DNA of 34,861 nt from a virus. How positions within the stretch are numbered: the first letter of the stretch is position 1; each line of letters begins with the position of its first letter. Below the pieces are notes generated by a model. The model had not been told where the DNA came from, ran no database searches, and saw only the letters and a program-made list of their open reading frames with translations. Below are positions 6,310 through 12,991 of this stretch, in pieces. Where the stretch lies: the IMG/VR virus record IMGVR_UViG_3300049847_000140, positions 1-34,861 of that record. One strand, 5' to 3'. The position numbers and the translations under genes were made by a program.

Positions 6310-6411
6310 AATTAAAAAAAATAACCTCCGAAACAAAGGCTTACCCGCATCCCGAATGGGATTATGGCAATGAATCGGAGGTGTATTAGAATTTTTTTCA
6401 TGCGAGTAAGC
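6310..6411 (-). promoter_or_regulatory. Structured 5' leader: attenuator or pseudoknot with sequestered SD
   Basis: On the minus-strand transcript, two inverted repeats interleave. Element B (GCTTACTCGCAT, 6411-6400) can pair with B' (ATGCGGGTAAGC, 6350-6339) through 12 positions with one G-U. Element A (ACCTCCGA, 6382-6375) pairs perfectly with A' (TCGGAGGT, 6331-6324). A small ATCCC-ATTC-GGGAT hairpin lies between. A' is followed by UAUUUUUUUUAAUU and then the AUG of the replication gene. The A-A' stem with its U-tract looks like a terminator, B-B' could be an antiterminator, and both together would form a pseudoknot. A' contains GGAGGU, a full Shine-Dalgarno sequence 14 nt before AUG, masked by ACCUCC. 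Confidence 0.65.
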
Positions 6412-6424
6412 GTTGCAATATTAA

Positions 6425-6745
6425 TCAAAAAAGCGTGATCTGCAAATTTTCTTGCTCAACCGGCCTAAACTTCCAAAGATGATTTAGAACGCCATAGTCA
6501 CCATTACGTCTTTCGGTTAGCTTAATGAGTAGTCCTTCCTTTTCAAGTACCGTAATCGCTCTACGAACGCTCGTAACAGGGCAAGAATTATTGAAAGCAG
6601 CCTGACAAACCTCGAACGGTGTGAATGACCGCTTCGGATTGTGTCGGAAGAACTCCATGACGATTTGGGTCTGAGTCATTGCTTTCTGCTTCTGATTGTT
6701 CAGATCAGTTCCGGCAATATTGATTGTGTTGTAGAATGATTCCAT
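6425..6745 (-). CDS. Winged-helix DNA-binding protein
   Basis: 106 aa. The middle reads MTQTQIVMEFFRHNPKRSFT, then PFEVCQAAFNNSCPVTSVRRAITVLEKEG split by a helix-turn-helix, with a basic wing (TERRNGDYG). This is a pattern seen in small phage proteins next to replication genes in Bacteroidota phages. An internal Met at residue 23 would give a shorter protein that starts exactly at the winged-helix domain. It is 3 nt downstream of the DNA methyltransferase gene and directly upstream of the structured leader at 6310-6411. It probably binds DNA as a transcription or replication regulator; the target is unknown. Confidence 0.75.
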   Translation of the reverse strand: MESFYNTINIAGTDLNNQKQKAMTQTQIVMEFFRHNPKRSFTPFEVCQAAFNNSCPVTSVRRAITVLEKEGLLIKLTERRNGDYGVLNHLWKFRPVEQENLQITLF

Positions 6746-6748
6746 GAT

Positions 6749-7573
6749 TTAAAAAAGTGTTGGATTCTGTTCGGTTAACTTACTTTTAGCAAATCCTAAA
6801 TGTTTGATTTCATCCCTCATCAAAACTTCCTGTGTAATCCATGAGGTGGCCTTCGTAAAAAAATCTTTTTTGATCTCAAATCCATACGCCTTGCGATTGG
6901 TTCTGATAGCCGCTACCAAAGTAGATCCGCTTCCGGCACATGGATCTATTACTACATCACCTTCATCAGTAAATATTTCAATCAATATTTTAAGCAGTTC
7001 AACAGGTTTCTGAGTTGGGTGTATTTTTTCAGATTCATTATCTCGCGGCCAATCTATGCAGTTAAATATCATATTTCCGTTGTTTCTGAATTTTGGCAAG
7101 CGATCGCGATAGAGGACCAATCCATATTCACAATTACCCACGATCTTCATATTAGCTTTTAAAACCTGAGCGGAAAAATTCTTTCTAAATACCAAATTGA
7201 TATAATTATTCAAGCCATATCTTTTCGCGAGTTCAATTAAATACATCTGCTGATCAAACGCACAGAAAATAATCATACAAGGAGCATCGCTTTTTTGTCG
7301 CGCTACTCCTTCGATCGGTTGTTTCTTTGTTTCTGATTTAAGCATAGTTGAACAAAAGTGCATAAATTCTGCGGGCCTAAAATCTTCATCGGTATCGAAG
7401 AAACTTTTGCCGGCCAAATCACTTTCACCATTATTATTATCTCCATCCTTATACCATGCGGGATTAGACGCATAAGCATTATTACCCAAGTTGTAAGGAA
7501 TATCAGCAATGATTAACTGCGCCTTAGGAATTGCGTATCCTTTGTAGTTTTGAAAATGATCTCTATATAGCAT
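6749..7573 (-). CDS. DNA N4-cytosine/N6-adenine methyltransferase (beta-class order)
   Basis: 274 aa from the ATG at 7571-7573; a TTG seven codons upstream would overlap the previous gene. The catalytic motif is DIPY (residues 24-27) in ADIPYNLGNNAYASNP, a variant of (D/N/S)PP(Y/W) with Ile in place of the first Pro. The C-terminal part has HPTQKPVELLKILIEIFTD and then DPCAGSGSTLVAA, the AdoMet-binding motif I. Motif IV before motif I is the beta-class arrangement. It lies in the recombination-replication operon and probably protects phage DNA from restriction; no endonuclease is adjacent. Confidence 0.9.
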   Translation of the reverse strand: MLYRDHFQNYKGYAIPKAQLIIADIPYNLGNNAYASNPAWYKDGDNNNGESDLAGKSFFDTDEDFRPAEFMHFCSTMLKSETKKQPIEGVARQKSDAPCMIIFCAFDQQMYLIELAKRYGLNNYINLVFRKNFSAQVLKANMKIVGNCEYGLVLYRDRLPKFRNNGNMIFNCIDWPRDNESEKIHPTQKPVELLKILIEIFTDEGDVVIDPCAGSGSTLVAAIRTNRKAYGFEIKKDFFTKATSWITQEVLMRDEIKHLGFAKSKLTEQNPTLF

Positions 7574-7583
7574 AATTATGTTT

Positions 7584-7694
7584 TTAGCATCCAATAAAAA
7601 TAGTCCAAACCAAAGCGATCCCAGCCGCCATGAGTAGTGCCGCTATTAAGTGCGGGAACTTGGGAAGTTCGTTGTTGTAAATTGCTTTGTTCAT
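7584..7694 (-). CDS. Tiny single-pass membrane protein, 36 aa
   Basis: ATG at 7692-7694, TAA at 7584-7586. The peptide starts MNKAIYNNELPKFPH and continues with one hydrophobic helix (LIAALLMAAGIALVWTIFIG). Its ATG overlaps the TGA of the upstream Cys-rich gene (ATGA), indicating coupled translation, and it ends 10 nt before the methyltransferase ATG. It is too short for most gene callers. Function unknown. Confidence 0.6.
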   Translation of the reverse strand: MNKAIYNNELPKFPHLIAALLMAAGIALVWTIFIGC

Positions 7695-8017
7695 TTTTCG
7701 TGTTTTTGACGGTAAATATTACGACATGTACATGCTCCGATTCCAATCTGATTATGGTCGCATGGAGTTTCACAGATTCCATTATGCCATTCGAGCGCAA
7801 CTCGGTCGGTATGAGCGAATACCCATTGCACTTCGCCAACATTTGTGTATTCGGTAATCTCTCTAATACGCCTTATCACGATCTTGTAACGTGCAGATTT
7901 GCTTATGTATTCACTTTCACTTAGCTTCGTTTTATAAGCGAAATAATATTGCAACTCACCTCGCTCGTGCATAAGTTCGTTGAGTTCATCATCGGGATGG
8001 ATTGATTTTTTACTCAT
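7691..8017 (-). CDS. Unknown small protein with C-terminal Cys cluster, 108 aa
   Basis: Begins MSKKSIHPDDELNELMHERG, then a helical middle with many charged residues. The C-terminus holds CETPCDHNQIGIGACTCRN, four Cys and a His that could bind one zinc ion. It overlaps the exonuclease gene upstream by 4 nt and the 36-aa gene downstream by 4 nt. It is probably part of the recombination-replication operon. No family recognised. Confidence 0.7.
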   Translation of the reverse strand: MSKKSIHPDDELNELMHERGELQYYFAYKTKLSESEYISKSARYKIVIRRIREITEYTNVGEVQWVFAHTDRVALEWHNGICETPCDHNQIGIGACTCRNIYRQKHEK

Positions 8018-8655
8018 GGCCGGTTAAATTTAAGTTTAAGAATCTCTACATACGAATCGCGTTTCTCGATGATCTTTGGAATGATCGCATCAAGTCGCTC
8101 CGCCCAGGTATAATCGCGCAATACCTCAACTAAGATAGTGCGCTGATCGTGCGGAATGGGATAGGTCAATCCGTTATCGCTCATGAACTGCGTTTCGACA
8201 AGATATGCCGCGACCACCCAACGATTGTAGCCGGTTAAGTACATGTACATTTGCGCCTGATGGTGCTGCTCGTTTGAAACTCCATCGTATAAATAGCTCA
8301 ACCACTTATCGAGTGAAGTCGGGCATTTAAAATCAACTCCATATTTCTCGACCGGATTCTCTGCATCAGTCGAACCACCGCAATACCCGTTATGAATGAA
8401 CCTACCCGTTTCAAGACCGGCATCGTAATACTTCACAAAATCGAGATAAGCGAAATGCTCAGCCATCTTACCATGCTCCATCTGCCAAGTAGTTACCTCG
8501 TCATAGTGATGAAAAAATAGTTCAGTCGCGAGTTGTCGTGCGAGTGCATCTTGTCCGGCTTCTGCTGATTTTTTCGGAAACAGACAAGCGCACCGGCTGC
8601 CTGTAATCAATCCGAAACGCTCGGACGGAAATGTATCTATTGCAAAATTCGTCAT
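8014..8655 (-). CDS. YqaJ-like viral recombinase/exonuclease
   Basis: 213 aa. It carries the features of the lambda-exonuclease/YqaJ family: RFGLITGSRCACLF near the N-terminus, TTWQMEHGKMAEHFAYLDF (about 55-73, conserved Glu and His), GGSTDAE followed by YGVDFKCPTS (the acidic residue and the Asp-x-Lys catalytic pair near 105-110), then HHQAQMYMYLTG with the conserved Gln. Such enzymes digest one strand of double-stranded DNA ends for single-strand annealing. The gene overlaps its neighbours by 4 nt on both sides, and the upstream partner is the expected companion protein of this recombination module. Confidence 0.9.
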   Translation of the reverse strand: MTNFAIDTFPSERFGLITGSRCACLFPKKSAEAGQDALARQLATELFFHHYDEVTTWQMEHGKMAEHFAYLDFVKYYDAGLETGRFIHNGYCGGSTDAENPVEKYGVDFKCPTSLDKWLSYLYDGVSNEQHHQAQMYMYLTGYNRWVVAAYLVETQFMSDNGLTYPIPHDQRTILVEVLRDYTWAERLDAIIPKIIEKRDSYVEILKLKFNRP

Positions 8656-9005
8656 TGTGGCCTTTGGTTTTTAACGCGCAATGCTTCTACCTCTTCACCA
8701 AACGCATTCACTTTAGCCGCGTAGATTATGATTGACTGCCCCGCCCATTGCTCGATGTATGGTGTACCAAGTATCCTTGCAATGATCTTGCAATTAGTCT
8801 TGTTCAAGATCATTCCCTTTTTGCCGCCCCTGATCTTCGCGACTATGCAGGTCTGCGCTTTACCGTCACTACCCTTTACGGATTCATTCGCGACTGATTC
8901 AAGCGTGATCTTTAGTTCTTGTCCGGGTTGCAGGTCATGCGCACCGACATAGTTAGGATTGGTTAGCTTTTTCCAATGCGTAACGGGTATTTTTTCTTCT
9001 GACAT
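8652..9005 (-). CDS. Recombination-module partner protein, possibly ssDNA-binding
   Basis: 117 aa, beginning MSEEKIPVTHWKKLTNPNYV. The pattern W-KKLTNPNYVGAHDLQPG, KGMILNKTNCK and WAGQSIIIYAAKVNAFG is a conserved phage family that I recall next to YqaJ/RecB-like exonucleases. Its beta-rich composition suggests an OB-like fold, so a single-strand-binding or annealing role is plausible but inferred from position. It is the first gene behind a good Bacteroidota-type promoter at 9031-9061 and starts the operon that runs to the VRR-NUC gene. Confidence 0.75.
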   Translation of the reverse strand: MSEEKIPVTHWKKLTNPNYVGAHDLQPGQELKITLESVANESVKGSDGKAQTCIVAKIRGGKKGMILNKTNCKIIARILGTPYIEQWAGQSIIIYAAKVNAFGEEVEALRVKNQRPQ

Positions 9006-9030
9006 TGTTTTACGTGTTTAATTGTGTTTA

Positions 9031-9061
9031 CAAATATAGTGACTATCTTGTTTCAACCAAA
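9031..9061 (-). promoter_or_regulatory. Promoter of the recombination-replication operon
   Basis: On the minus strand TTTG (9061-9058) is followed after 19 nt by TATATTTG (9038-9031), matching both the -33 TTTG and the -7 TAnnTTTG elements with standard spacing. The 8-base box ends 25 nt before the ATG at 9005. The leader (ACACAATTAAACACG) is very similar in sequence and length to the one in front of the gene at 10178. Confidence 0.7.
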
Positions 9062-9291
9062 TCGCTGAGTAAAGTATTTGTCGCTTTACAAATTGCAACG
9101 ATATATTGAATCCGGCAACGCTCGATCATCTTACCCGATTGCCATTGGCTTAGGTAGACGAGTTTCGATTGATCGCTGATTGATTCACCTTTAAACACTT
9201 GCTCCGACAAGGATAGCTGCGTCATTTTCTTTTTTGGATTGCGTCTGTTATAGGCAGCAATTGCTTCGTTTGTTTTGATGTAGATATTCAT
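9043..9291 (-). CDS. XRE/Cro-like regulator, 82 aa
   Basis: Begins MNIYIKTNEAIAAYNRRNPK. It has a helix-turn-helix-like central part (MTQLSLSEQVF, then SKLVYLSQWQSGK) and a C-terminal helix, IQYIVAICKATNTLLSDLVE, that matches the end of many XRE-family domains (xxIAxxLxVxxxDL). Its promoter-distal end overlaps the promoter of the next operon (9031-9061), so transcription of the two operons is closely linked. It probably regulates early genes. Its start overlaps the stop of the upstream gene by 4 nt. Confidence 0.7.
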   Translation of the reverse strand: MNIYIKTNEAIAAYNRRNPKKKMTQLSLSEQVFKGESISDQSKLVYLSQWQSGKMIERCRIQYIVAICKATNTLLSDLVETR

Positions 9292-9596
9292 AGATTGGAG
9301 TAATATGATTCGAGTGATGTTTTTATTTCAGTATAATATTTATTTAGATCAATATCGGACTCGCGATCTTCACCGGGTTTAATAGTTAGGAATATGAAGT
9401 CAATATCAAACGTGTATTCAGATCGTCCTGTCGGTGGTTCATCGCGGTCGAATGAATCTTCCCATTCAGTTTCCTGATCGTAGTGAATATTATAGTGCAG
9501 ATATAGTCCGCATGGTAACTTGACATCGTGATGCTCGCCTTCTAAGTCACGAGTAATCGCCTCGATCAGTTCTTGTATGATATAGTTTGCAATCAT
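9288..9596 (-). CDS. Unknown small acidic protein, 102 aa
   Basis: Begins MIANYIIQELIEAITRDLEG and is strongly acidic, with a run DQETEWEDSFDRDEPP in the middle and beta-prone FDIDFIFLTI following. The charge would fit a DNA-mimic or inhibitor protein, but nothing specific identifies it. Both ends overlap neighbours by 4 nt, so it is part of a coupled chain of small genes (9867 to 9043). Confidence 0.65.
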   Translation of the reverse strand: MIANYIIQELIEAITRDLEGEHHDVKLPCGLYLHYNIHYDQETEWEDSFDRDEPPTGRSEYTFDIDFIFLTIKPGEDRESDIDLNKYYTEIKTSLESYYSNL

Positions 9597-9742
9597 TTGG
9601 CCAGGTTGTTTATGTCGAATTGTACTTGCTGTGCTATCCGCTCACGATTGCGGATCAGGAATAGTTGGAACTGAATGTGATCCATCCACTCATTGAATGA
9701 AGTGCATCTGGAATCGGGATAGGTAGTATGGTGTATGTTCAT
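9593..9742 (-). CDS. Tiny protein, 49 aa
   Basis: ATG at 9740-9742, TGA at 9593-9595. The peptide begins MNIHHTTYPDSRCTSFNEWM and is followed by a helical, charged stretch (FQLFLIRNRERIAQQVQ). ATGA overlaps at both ends link it with the 42-aa gene upstream and the 102-aa gene downstream, which is the main evidence that it is translated. No family recognised. Confidence 0.6.
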   Translation of the reverse strand: MNIHHTTYPDSRCTSFNEWMDHIQFQLFLIRNRERIAQQVQFDINNLAK

Positions 9743-9867
9743 TTGAATTGGATTTCTTCGTTGAATATTCCGCCATCATCGAGGCGGGTTATGAGCGTTA
9801 CTGACTCATCTGTTGGATCGGGTTCTGCCGACATTATGATCCACATCTGTTTTGATCTCGGTGTCAT
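9739..9867 (-). CDS. Tiny protein, 42 aa
   Basis: ATG at 9865-9867, TGA at 9739-9741. Sequence starts MTPRSKQMWIIMSAEPDPTD and ends GGIFNEEIQFK. The stop overlaps the ATG of the next gene (ATGA). It lies just downstream of a GC-rich hairpin at 9891-9915. Function unknown. Confidence 0.55.
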   Translation of the reverse strand: MTPRSKQMWIIMSAEPDPTDESVTLITRLDDGGIFNEEIQFK

Positions 9868-9890
9868 GTTATCTGCTTTTACCACCAAAA

Positions 9891-9915
9891 CCGCGCAACC
9901 CTGAGATATGCGCGG
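9891..9915 (-). terminator. GC-rich hairpin, possible partial terminator
   Basis: CCGCGCA and TGCGCGG form a perfect 7-bp stem around an 11-base loop. On the minus strand the stem is followed by TTTTGG, a short U-run. It lies between the 79-aa gene (stop 9939) and the 42-aa gene, and would lower rather than block read-through. Confidence 0.5.
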
Positions 9916-9938
9916 CAATGGCAGAACCTAATTAAACC

Positions 9939-10178
9939 TTAACTCAAACTATCAATAAGTGATTCTTTTGATGGGAATATGTTTCTGACGTAGATGAACT
10001 TGAACTTACCATTAGCAGATAGATCAACCATGTACTTGATCGTCATTTCGTCCTCGATTTCAATTTCGATTTTTTTGATTTTAGCCTGAGTTACTTGGTG
10101 ATCGTCATTGATAAACCAAACCAAATCGCCAATCTTGAAGATCGAATCGATTGTTGTAAAATTTTTTGTGAGTTTCAT
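9939..10178 (-). CDS. Unknown small protein, 79 aa
   Basis: Begins MKLTKNFTTIDSIFKIGDLV. The segment FKIGDLVWFINDDHQVTQAKIKKIEIEIE looks like a small beta-barrel (SH3-like or Tudor-like: G-D-x-V-x-F-x-x-D...), followed by FKFIYVRNIFPSKESL. Such short proteins are common in early phage regions. It is the first gene of its operon, behind a near-consensus promoter. Function unknown. Confidence 0.65.
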   Translation of the reverse strand: MKLTKNFTTIDSIFKIGDLVWFINDDHQVTQAKIKKIEIEIEDEMTIKYMVDLSANGKFKFIYVRNIFPSKESLIDSLS

Positions 10179-10203
10179 TGCTTTGTGTTTTAAATTGTGT
10201 ATG

Positions 10204-10211
10204 CAAATATG
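10204..10211 (-). promoter_or_regulatory. Near-consensus -7 promoter element (CATATTTG)
   Basis: The minus strand reads CATATTTG, one base from TAnnTTTG, 26 nt before the ATG at 10178. The leader (CACAATTTAAAACAC) closely resembles the leader behind the promoter at 9031, with identical box-to-ATG spacing. A small AT-rich hairpin (TCCTAA...TTAGGA, 10231-10248) lies just upstream and may end terminase transcripts or act as an operator. Confidence 0.45.
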
Positions 10212-10295
10212 TATACAACTATTTCCTTAATCCTAATATTTTTTAGGAAATTTTCAAAGTATTTTCATTTTATGAGTGTTTATGCGGGTTTCAGA

Positions 10296-11603
10296 CTACC
10301 ACGAAAAGGCATATTTACCATAATTCGGGCGCAATTCAAAGAACATTCGCATCATAATCATCGAAGCCATGTCGGGTGAATGACCGAGTGTTTTTATGAT
10401 TTCATCCCGACTTATGACGGATAATTTCCGCTCTGAGTGCATGTTCTTTCTGCGGATCGCATCGAGTTCTTGAATGATTGTGGTGCGCTCGGACTGCACA
10501 TGAAAGCTGATTTGATTGACCCGCATTAATTCCGCGAGTTTGTAATAGCACTCGGACCGCATATTTTCATAGCGCTCCGAATCCACCGATTTGCCACCGT
10601 TTAGGAATTTCTGACAGCGCAATATTCCCTGTACACCTATTCCAAGTCCATCGCTATCTACTATGGTATTGTTGGTGGGCACGCTGTGCCTCGTATTGAT
10701 CTCACTAATAAGTGCCGCGACTTCATGCGGTAACTTCTGCCGGTACTTGTAGATGTGAGTCAGGCTCAATCCTGACCATACCCCTATGATCGTTTCGTCA
10801 TCGCCCATTGCCGCAATATCCGCAGTCGTGTACATCTGACCCGAAGTCATCGGAAGTTCAAATGCGCGCATCAGGTCGTTGTAGTCGAATATCCGATCCT
10901 TGGATTCGTCATAATCCCAATCGCCTTCGAGCAATCGCTTTCGGTCGGTTTCGGGCAGTCTCGCCAACTTCTCCAGGTAAACAGGATCGGTGTATGGATT
11001 ATCGGTCGGTAGTGCCGGAACGAACGCTTTAAAACTATCTAATCTGCCGTCACGATGCGGTCCGTAATAGTTCTGATACAACCATCCCTTAGCCGGATTG
11101 CATGTCATTAAACCTTTCGGCTTTGATTTGACGAGTTTATACCTGACGCGCGAATCTAATATGTTCATGGCCTTTTCGCTCACTTCGGCTGCCTCGTCTA
11201 TAAAGTAGTCTGTAATCTCCATTGATCCGAACCTTTGAAAGTCGGGATCGCTAGGCATATCGGCCATGTCCATGAGAAATATCATGCTCCCGTTACTGAA
11301 CTTGATCGTGTTATACTGAGCATTGTAGATGTAATGCGTACCCGCTTTCAATCCGATTTCAGTCGCTCGCCTCCAGAACGTAATCATGGTCGACAATTGC
11401 AACTTCTTTAACTCAGATCGGCCAATGATTCCAACAGTTCCGGCATGGACGAGTCTTCGCTTCAACTGCCATTCGCAACCGAGCCAAGATTTACCGACCG
11501 AAGCCGCCCCGCCGAATAGGACTACTTCAATATCGGATCGCGGTGACAGGTGTTGCAGCGCAATGATCTGTTTGGGATTGTAGTATTGCGTGGGTTCAGT
11601 CAT
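10296..11603 (-). CDS. terL: Terminase large subunit (ATPase and nuclease)
   Basis: 435 aa. The ATPase half has Walker A GGAASVGKSW (residues 31-40) and Walker B YFIDEAAEV (about 131-139). The nuclease half has the expected acidic residues: TTADIAAMGDDETIIG (first Asp), IVDSDGLGIGVQG (second), and HSPDMASMIMM near the C-terminus (third). The protein packages phage DNA through the portal. Its position is unusual: it is the last gene of a minus-strand operon headed by an HTH regulator and two glycan-type genes, and it runs opposite to the small-terminase-like, portal and capsid genes. Its start overlaps the upstream gene by 8 nt. Confidence 0.95.
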   Translation of the reverse strand: MTEPTQYYNPKQIIALQHLSPRSDIEVVLFGGAASVGKSWLGCEWQLKRRLVHAGTVGIIGRSELKKLQLSTMITFWRRATEIGLKAGTHYIYNAQYNTIKFSNGSMIFLMDMADMPSDPDFQRFGSMEITDYFIDEAAEVSEKAMNILDSRVRYKLVKSKPKGLMTCNPAKGWLYQNYYGPHRDGRLDSFKAFVPALPTDNPYTDPVYLEKLARLPETDRKRLLEGDWDYDESKDRIFDYNDLMRAFELPMTSGQMYTTADIAAMGDDETIIGVWSGLSLTHIYKYRQKLPHEVAALISEINTRHSVPTNNTIVDSDGLGIGVQGILRCQKFLNGGKSVDSERYENMRSECYYKLAELMRVNQISFHVQSERTTIIQELDAIRRKNMHSERKLSVISRDEIIKTLGHSPDMASMIMMRMFFELRPNYGKYAFSW

Positions 11604-12300
11604 ATCGGCTTAACTCGGCAATCTCGGATTGAGTTGTGGCAGTCCATTTGTGAACGCGCTTGATCTTTTCGCTGCTGTTCAAGTCGGTTGAACCCTTCAG
11701 CATTAACACATAACCAGGAAGTTGAATGAGTTGTCCAAGTGACGCGAAAAGTTTCTCCGCTCCGGTTTCGCATCCTTTTAATTGGTAGGGATTCCATCGG
11801 CATTTATCCATTCCGGCTCGCGAAAACGCATTTAATCCGGGCAGAAGAGCGACCCTGTAACTCAATTTCACTCTGAATATGGGTTGAATTACGGGGTCGA
11901 TGTATAGTTTTGCTGTCGATGAAACACCCGCCATTGCTACATTTCTATGATTTCGGACCTCAAGCGAAACAAATGTTTCAAGTGGAACGATGTCGTTCGC
12001 TCCGACAAGGCAATACCAATCGTAGTTGTCCCGCTCGCGAAGGGTCAGCAGCGAATCGTTGAATTTCTTTCTCAGATTGTCATCACCGGCAGACTTGAAA
12101 CAGAACTCTACTTGCGGCACTTCGACATATTTCACCCGATCAGATAGGAATGGAAGCGCGAAACGGTGCGATAGATCACCCTCTGACCCGCATAGATTCA
12201 CATCGTATCCGATCGAGGCATAGTGCCGAAATGTGCGCTCATAGGCTCTGTTCTTAATCTTACCGTTTAAAAAAAAAGGTATGCAGATCCCGATTTTCAT
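11596..12300 (-). CDS. Glycosyltransferase-like protein
   Basis: 234 aa. The N-terminus MKIGICIPFFLNGKIKNRAY and the central DNYDWYCLVGANDIVPLETF follow the layout of GT-A glycosyltransferases, where the acidic pair after a hydrophobic strand (here GANDIVP) binds the metal and nucleotide sugar. A similar protein (MKIVMVTCLNERPRVSKIML, with LIMGDDDSLS) is encoded at 25516-26343. It has no membrane segment and is probably cytoplasmic. With the acyltransferase-like gene upstream (4-nt overlap) it may modify a phage or host sugar. The ND rather than DD in the motif leaves activity uncertain. Confidence 0.65.
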   Translation of the reverse strand: MKIGICIPFFLNGKIKNRAYERTFRHYASIGYDVNLCGSEGDLSHRFALPFLSDRVKYVEVPQVEFCFKSAGDDNLRKKFNDSLLTLRERDNYDWYCLVGANDIVPLETFVSLEVRNHRNVAMAGVSSTAKLYIDPVIQPIFRVKLSYRVALLPGLNAFSRAGMDKCRWNPYQLKGCETGAEKLFASLGQLIQLPGYVLMLKGSTDLNSSEKIKRVHKWTATTQSEIAELSRYD

Positions 12301-12812
12301 TGGCCCAAATAGATTTCTTTCGCCCTTGTATTTTCTCCTATGTCCTTAGCCGGTACACCCGCGAGGATTCGAAAGTCTTCGTGCCAATGACCTTTGACAA
12401 ATGCCTGCGCACCGACCATAGTTCCGCGAGATAGTGAGGTTCGTTGGTGAAGTGTCGCGTTCAATCCGATTCTGCTACCATCTCGTACCATGCTATAACC
12501 ACCGATTACGCATGACGTATGCAGCACACAACCATCACCAATATACGCATCATGACCTACATGCACATGCGACATCAAGTAACTGCCCTCACAGATCATC
12601 GTAGTCATATCAACTCCGCTGTGAATCGTGCAATGCTCGCGGATGACAACTCCGTCTTCGATTATCACCCCCTTGTCGCTATCGAACTGTCGCGGATCAA
12701 CTCGGTCGGGATGTTCTGGAACGTCACCAATGATGGAATATGCACCGATGTAGATGTTATCGCCCAATATAACACCTGGATAAACGATTGCGGTTGGATG
12801 GATAAAGTTCAT
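12297..12812 (-). CDS. Hexapeptide-repeat (left-handed beta-helix) acyltransferase-like protein
   Basis: 171 aa. Begins MNFIHPTAIVYPGVILGDNI, and hexapeptide repeats ([LIV]-G-x-x-x-x) run through most of the protein, e.g. GVVIREHCTIHSGV, HVHVGHDAYIGDGCVLH and MVGAQAFVKG, as in LpxA-type acyltransferases. His residues in SHVHVGHDAYIGD fall where LpxA has its catalytic His. The protein would form a trimer and transfer an acyl or acetyl group to a sugar nucleotide. It is coupled to the glycosyltransferase-like gene downstream and a 60-aa gene upstream by 4-nt overlaps. Confidence 0.8.
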   Translation of the reverse strand: MNFIHPTAIVYPGVILGDNIYIGAYSIIGDVPEHPDRVDPRQFDSDKGVIIEDGVVIREHCTIHSGVDMTTMICEGSYLMSHVHVGHDAYIGDGCVLHTSCVIGGYSMVRDGSRIGLNATLHQRTSLSRGTMVGAQAFVKGHWHEDFRILAGVPAKDIGENTRAKEIYLGQ

Positions 12813-12991
12813 TTGTATATGGGATTTCCGGTTATTTCAAATAGTCGTTTCTGAATCGCTTTGAGATCATTTCGCAATATCCATCGCTCCTGTGATAGGC
12901 AATGACTAACAGCAATGCGACTAAGTATGTCAAGTCTGCGATCGCGCAGTTCGGAAATATCCGAAATATCACCATACATCTTGTGCGTCAT
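12809..12991 (-). CDS. Unknown small protein, 60 aa
   Basis: Begins MTHKMYGDISDISELRDRRL; highly charged and probably two helices, ending in ITGNPIYK. It overlaps the stop of the HTH regulator gene and the start of the acyltransferase-like gene by 4 nt each, so it is translated as part of that operon. No family recognised. Confidence 0.6.
   Translation of the reverse strand: MTHKMYGDISDISELRDRRLDILSRIAVSHCLSQERWILRNDLKAIQKRLFEITGNPIYK

Noticed and set aside
6310-6336. TTG start at 6336 for the replication gene
   Set aside because: It lies in the A' arm and U-tract of the structured leader; the ATG at 6309 starts the conserved-looking N-terminus.
7576-7842. Minus-strand frame of 88 codons overlapping the methyltransferase start
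   Set aside because: Overlaps the better supported 108-aa and 36-aa genes that are linked by ATGA overlaps.
10197-10379. Plus-strand frame in the gap between terminase and the 79-aa gene
   Set aside because: It overlaps the end of terminase and a promoter region and has no protein-like pattern.
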